Assembly: GCA_904063045.1 (NCBI GenBank)
Contig: CAJFCJ010000019.1
Location: forward strand, 982,570 to 1,046,569
From: Dimorphilus gyrociliatus
Lineage: Eukaryota > Annelida > Polychaeta > Dinophilidae
DNA length: 64,000 bases
Direction: 5' to 3'
Shown: positions 60,951 to 64,000 of the stretch, piece after piece
Numbering within the stretch: the first letter of the stretch is position 1
Layout of the letters: every line of letters starts with the position of its first letter
Notes under the pieces: model-generated
Database searches by the model: none
Told to the model about the DNA's origin: nothing
Seen by the model: only the letters and a program-made list of their open reading frames with translations
Program-made: the position numbers and the translations under genes

Positions 60951-63737
60951 AGCTTTTTATTTTCCCACTTTTTTATTTTTTTTTTGTTGAATTAGCTATG
61001 CGTGTAGATTGATTACAGTAAAATTCTATTGATATACACATATATATATATATATATATAGTATATATACAGTATATATATATATTATTTGACCAAATTA
61101 ACTCAAACTCAATTTTCTTAATAAGAATATTAATTAGAGAATATTTTAAAAACTACAGTAAATGATCAGCAGGATAATTTAGATAGAAAATATTGCAGGA
61201 AATATGTCATTTAAAGCCAATTTCAGACGAAAGGATACTTAACAACACTTACAGTTAATAACGTATAATTAATAAAGCTTTTTTATGAGCCAGCTTTTAA
61301 TTATTATTGATACAAATTGACGAGAGGTAACGCCATCTTCAGTAAAATTTTAACGTATTTTTCAAACGTTATGTCCACTAACAACGTTCGTTTATGCATT
61401 CTTTTTGTCCCTTTCGAGTATATTAATAAAAAAGCAAAAACTAGGAAGATTGGGATAAAGGGGGAGGGAGCCGTCGTAAACACAATAGGAAAATGACATG
61501 TGATAAAAGGAGGATGGGAAATATTAGTATTCTTTGTTTACAAGGCGAAAACTCTTTGTTAAATAGTTGGGTAGGAGAAACAGTGGGTGGTAAGGGAACC
61601 GCGTACACATCCGTAATGAATTACGTCTCTTCTGCGATAGGAATTTTACCACGACGAGCGTTACATAATTGGGTGGAGCTGGTTTATTCTTTGCGCGTGT
61701 GAAAGCAAATTATTATCCTTCATATAACGTCTATTAACCGTAAATCTAGCCTTGTAATATTTTTGAACTCAAATTTGCTATTATGCAATAATTTACGTGC
61801 TCTGTTTGAAGTAAACTTGACAGGAGTGGACTGTTTACACTCTGATAAGAAGTGTAGAAAATTTAGATGACATCCAGCAACTAAGTCATATAATTGACCT
61901 TGTTTATAAATACTAATTGAAATCAATCGCCTACACAGATTATAAGATATAGTATTGGTATTATTCAAAGACATATCATCCGTCCCGTATTACGGGCAAA
62001 TGTCTTATATTCTTTATAGCCATCAATCAATTCTCTGGTAATAAAAAGTGGCAATTATTGGAAACCTTATTGCAAAAGCCGGAATTTTCTTCAGATTAAA
62101 AAACGGTCAGAAAAGAAAGGGGTGCTAGTGCTGTGAGAGCGTGAAAGCTAGAGAAAAAGCGGGTAGCTGTAGCTACAGAAAGACAGGCAGACACACTGAG
62201 TGGGTGAGGGAGAGAGGGAGGAGAGAGAGAGAATAGAAAGGGAAAGAGAATGAATAAAAAAGGTGTGGATAGAAAGAAGAGGGAAAAAGAGAAAAAAAAT
62301 GGAAAGTGGAAAAAGGAAGTGGAAGAGAGAAAGAGAAAAAAAACGAATATCGACTGATCTGAAAAACGATCGATTAAGGAACTATTTCTCCTTTACGTCT
62401 TACCCTTGTCCCCTTTCGCTTGTTCATTCTCTTGAACGTGATGATGAATACAAAGAAAACAACGATTATAAAAATCCCAGATTCTGGGCGTAACTTATTG
62501 TTGTGGGATGAATGAATCTGATTGACTAAGAGTATTGGATCAAAAGATTTAACAGTTTACTCTTTCTCGGTTAAATACCCCTAATCATCTTAATCTTTTC
62601 CAGTGACTCTTCCGGAAAAGGATATTGTTAGTTGAAACAAAAAGAAATCCCCTATTTTATATTTATAAATGACCAATACAGCTTTAAGTGATAAATAAAC
62701 GTCTCTTCCATCATCTTTTTCCTTTGGTCATTCATCAAGCGTCCTACAACTAGCCTTAGAGCTTTTGCATCGCAATCAATGCGATTACCACGACTTCTCT
62801 CTTGAGGTTGAACATCGTCGCTTTTGTGTCTGATCATTATACAGAATATTTTTACAACCGATTTTCCTCTCTCGTTCCGCTTTGTGCATATAAATCGAAA
62901 GAAGAGGGAATGAAATCGACTTCAAGTTGCCCCTCTCTTTCTCTCTCTTGCTCTCCGAAAACGTGCTCACAATGAAAATTTTCTCTATCTAATTCGTTCG
63001 AGTAGCCTAAACTCATTTTATTCCAAATGCTCTCTTAAATACATCGTGAGTTTATTCTTAATATGCTTAAAAATATTCTAATCATTGTTGAAGCGTCTAT
63101 TGCAGGCGAAACGTAACATTCTACACAATTGGCGAAAGTGGAATGTACAAGTGTACTAACCGAGCTCGTAATCGGCGGGCGTTATGCGACTAAGTACCGC
63201 AAATAAAGGTTTAAGAAGAACTATTGCGCAGAAAAATTGCCACCGCCGTTCATTAATTCTCCCAAGTGTATTTGACGAGAGCAACTGCCTTCAAAGTCGC
63301 CTATTTGGCAGTACAAGGAATTCTTCCATCTAGAAGCCTTACGACCCATCGACAACTGTACGCCTTCATAGGCCAGATGGTATTTTTCACGAAATTCACG
63401 TGGGATTCAACTCAAATATCTAAAACGAGAGGGTCGATCGAAGATCACTCTGCTTCATTCATATAAAAATAGCTCATAGTTATCTTTTACTTTATAATCC
63501 ATACTTTTTATTGCCTTTTAATGCGTATTTTTTTCAATTCGATTTCCTCTTTGTTCCATTCAGAAAGAAAGGCCAACTTATTACAAAATCTTTTTATTAT
63601 GTTTGTATAACTATAAAATGGTTTAATATATATATATATATAGATATAGATATATACATATGCTGCATGTACTCTCTTCTTTCGACCACTTCTCTTTCTC
63701 TCTCTCTCTCTCTCTCCTTCTTTTCCACTCTTCTCCA
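60600..63737. other. Intergenic, repeat-rich
   Basis: Contains (AT)n (about 60727-60780 and 61038-61086), a CT-rich block (60865-60951), GA-rich DNA (62205-62340), and (TA)n/(CT)n near 63625-63715. Two GC-richer ORFs, 61493-61702 (69 codons) and about 63266-63466, have coding-like wording but no recognisable domain or partner exons. No gene can be supported. Confidence 0.5.
60895..60951. repeat. (CT)n microsatellite
   Basis: CT dinucleotides with a few CTAT interruptions, in the 3' flank of the iRhom gene. Confidence 0.9.
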
Positions 63738-64000
63738 TTAAACTAAGCAATTTTGTAACAGTTCGCTGCTTACTGAATCCAATTGTTTATGAATATCTTC
63801 AGTTTCTTTCACCTTTCTCTCTAATTCATCTTTCTCCCTGTGGAAAAAAAAACAAATTTTGCTCCTCAATTTCTATTAAAGTAATGAGATTTATTACCGT
63901 TTTAACGCATCTTCCAATGATTTCTTCTTGTCATTTAGAGCGCTAATTTCGAAAGCATTCAAATCTATCCGACTATGGTTAAGTGGTCTAATTCAAAAAA
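63738..64000 (-). CDS. 3' end of a coiled-coil protein gene (partial)
   Basis: Two minus-strand exons, 63898-63987 and 63738-63837, join in phase across a 60-nt GT-AG intron. They encode 63 residues of a heptad-rich, Lys/Glu-rich coiled coil ending at a TAA (63738-63740). The upstream acceptor at 63988-63990 shows that more exons lie beyond the window edge. Too little is present to name the protein. Confidence 0.75.

Overview
The window is nuclear DNA from an invertebrate animal. It is AT-rich, the genes carry many short introns (often 50-150 nt, GT-AG, with T-rich acceptors), and the gene content is typical of bilaterians: a Ral GTPase-activating protein, Claspin, an iRhom pseudoprotease, a GPR158-type receptor, INTS11 and SmD2. 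A compact-genome spiralian such as a small annelid would fit, but that is an inference from style and not from a diagnostic sequence. Exons below were joined by eye using splice sites, reading phase and recalled family sequences; none was checked with transcripts.

Layout. 1-7 kb: mostly non-coding DNA with long CT/GA tracts, holding one short two-exon membrane-protein gene (3253-3769) and one doubtful exon. 7.0-17.4 kb: one 28-exon gene for an unrecognised 1,472-residue disordered protein with a Cys cluster and a C-terminal EF-hand. 18.4-27.2 kb: a divergent pair, TRUB1-type tRNA pseudouridine synthase (-) and RALGAPA (+). 27.3-32.0 kb: Claspin (-), tail to tail with RALGAPA, with a complete tRNA-Thr(AGU) inside one intron. 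33.4-34.6 kb: DHRS7-type dehydrogenase. 35.9-36.1 kb: a 72-codon ORF that reads as a BH3-only protein. 36.7-37.6 kb: assembly gap. 37.8-43.7 kb: peroxiredoxin-5 (-), then two intronless genes, INTS11 (+) and a cholesterol-25-hydroxylase-like enzyme (+). 45.8-50.9 kb: GPR158/179-like class C receptor. 53.7-55.5 kb: speriolin-domain gene (+), tail to tail with SNRPD2 (-). 56.5-57.7 kb: an orphan ORF. 57.9-60.6 kb: a short iRhom. The right edge holds the 3' end of a coiled-coil gene (-).

The neighbours do not form one pathway; this is an ordinary gene-dense stretch with several head-to-head and tail-to-tail pairs. The most notable items are the BH3-only microprotein, the iRhom that lacks the usual cytoplasmic half and both catalytic residues, the 28-exon protein whose disordered middle is built from symmetric phase-1 exons, the tRNA nested in Claspin, and tandem perfect hairpins upstream of the 28-exon gene.
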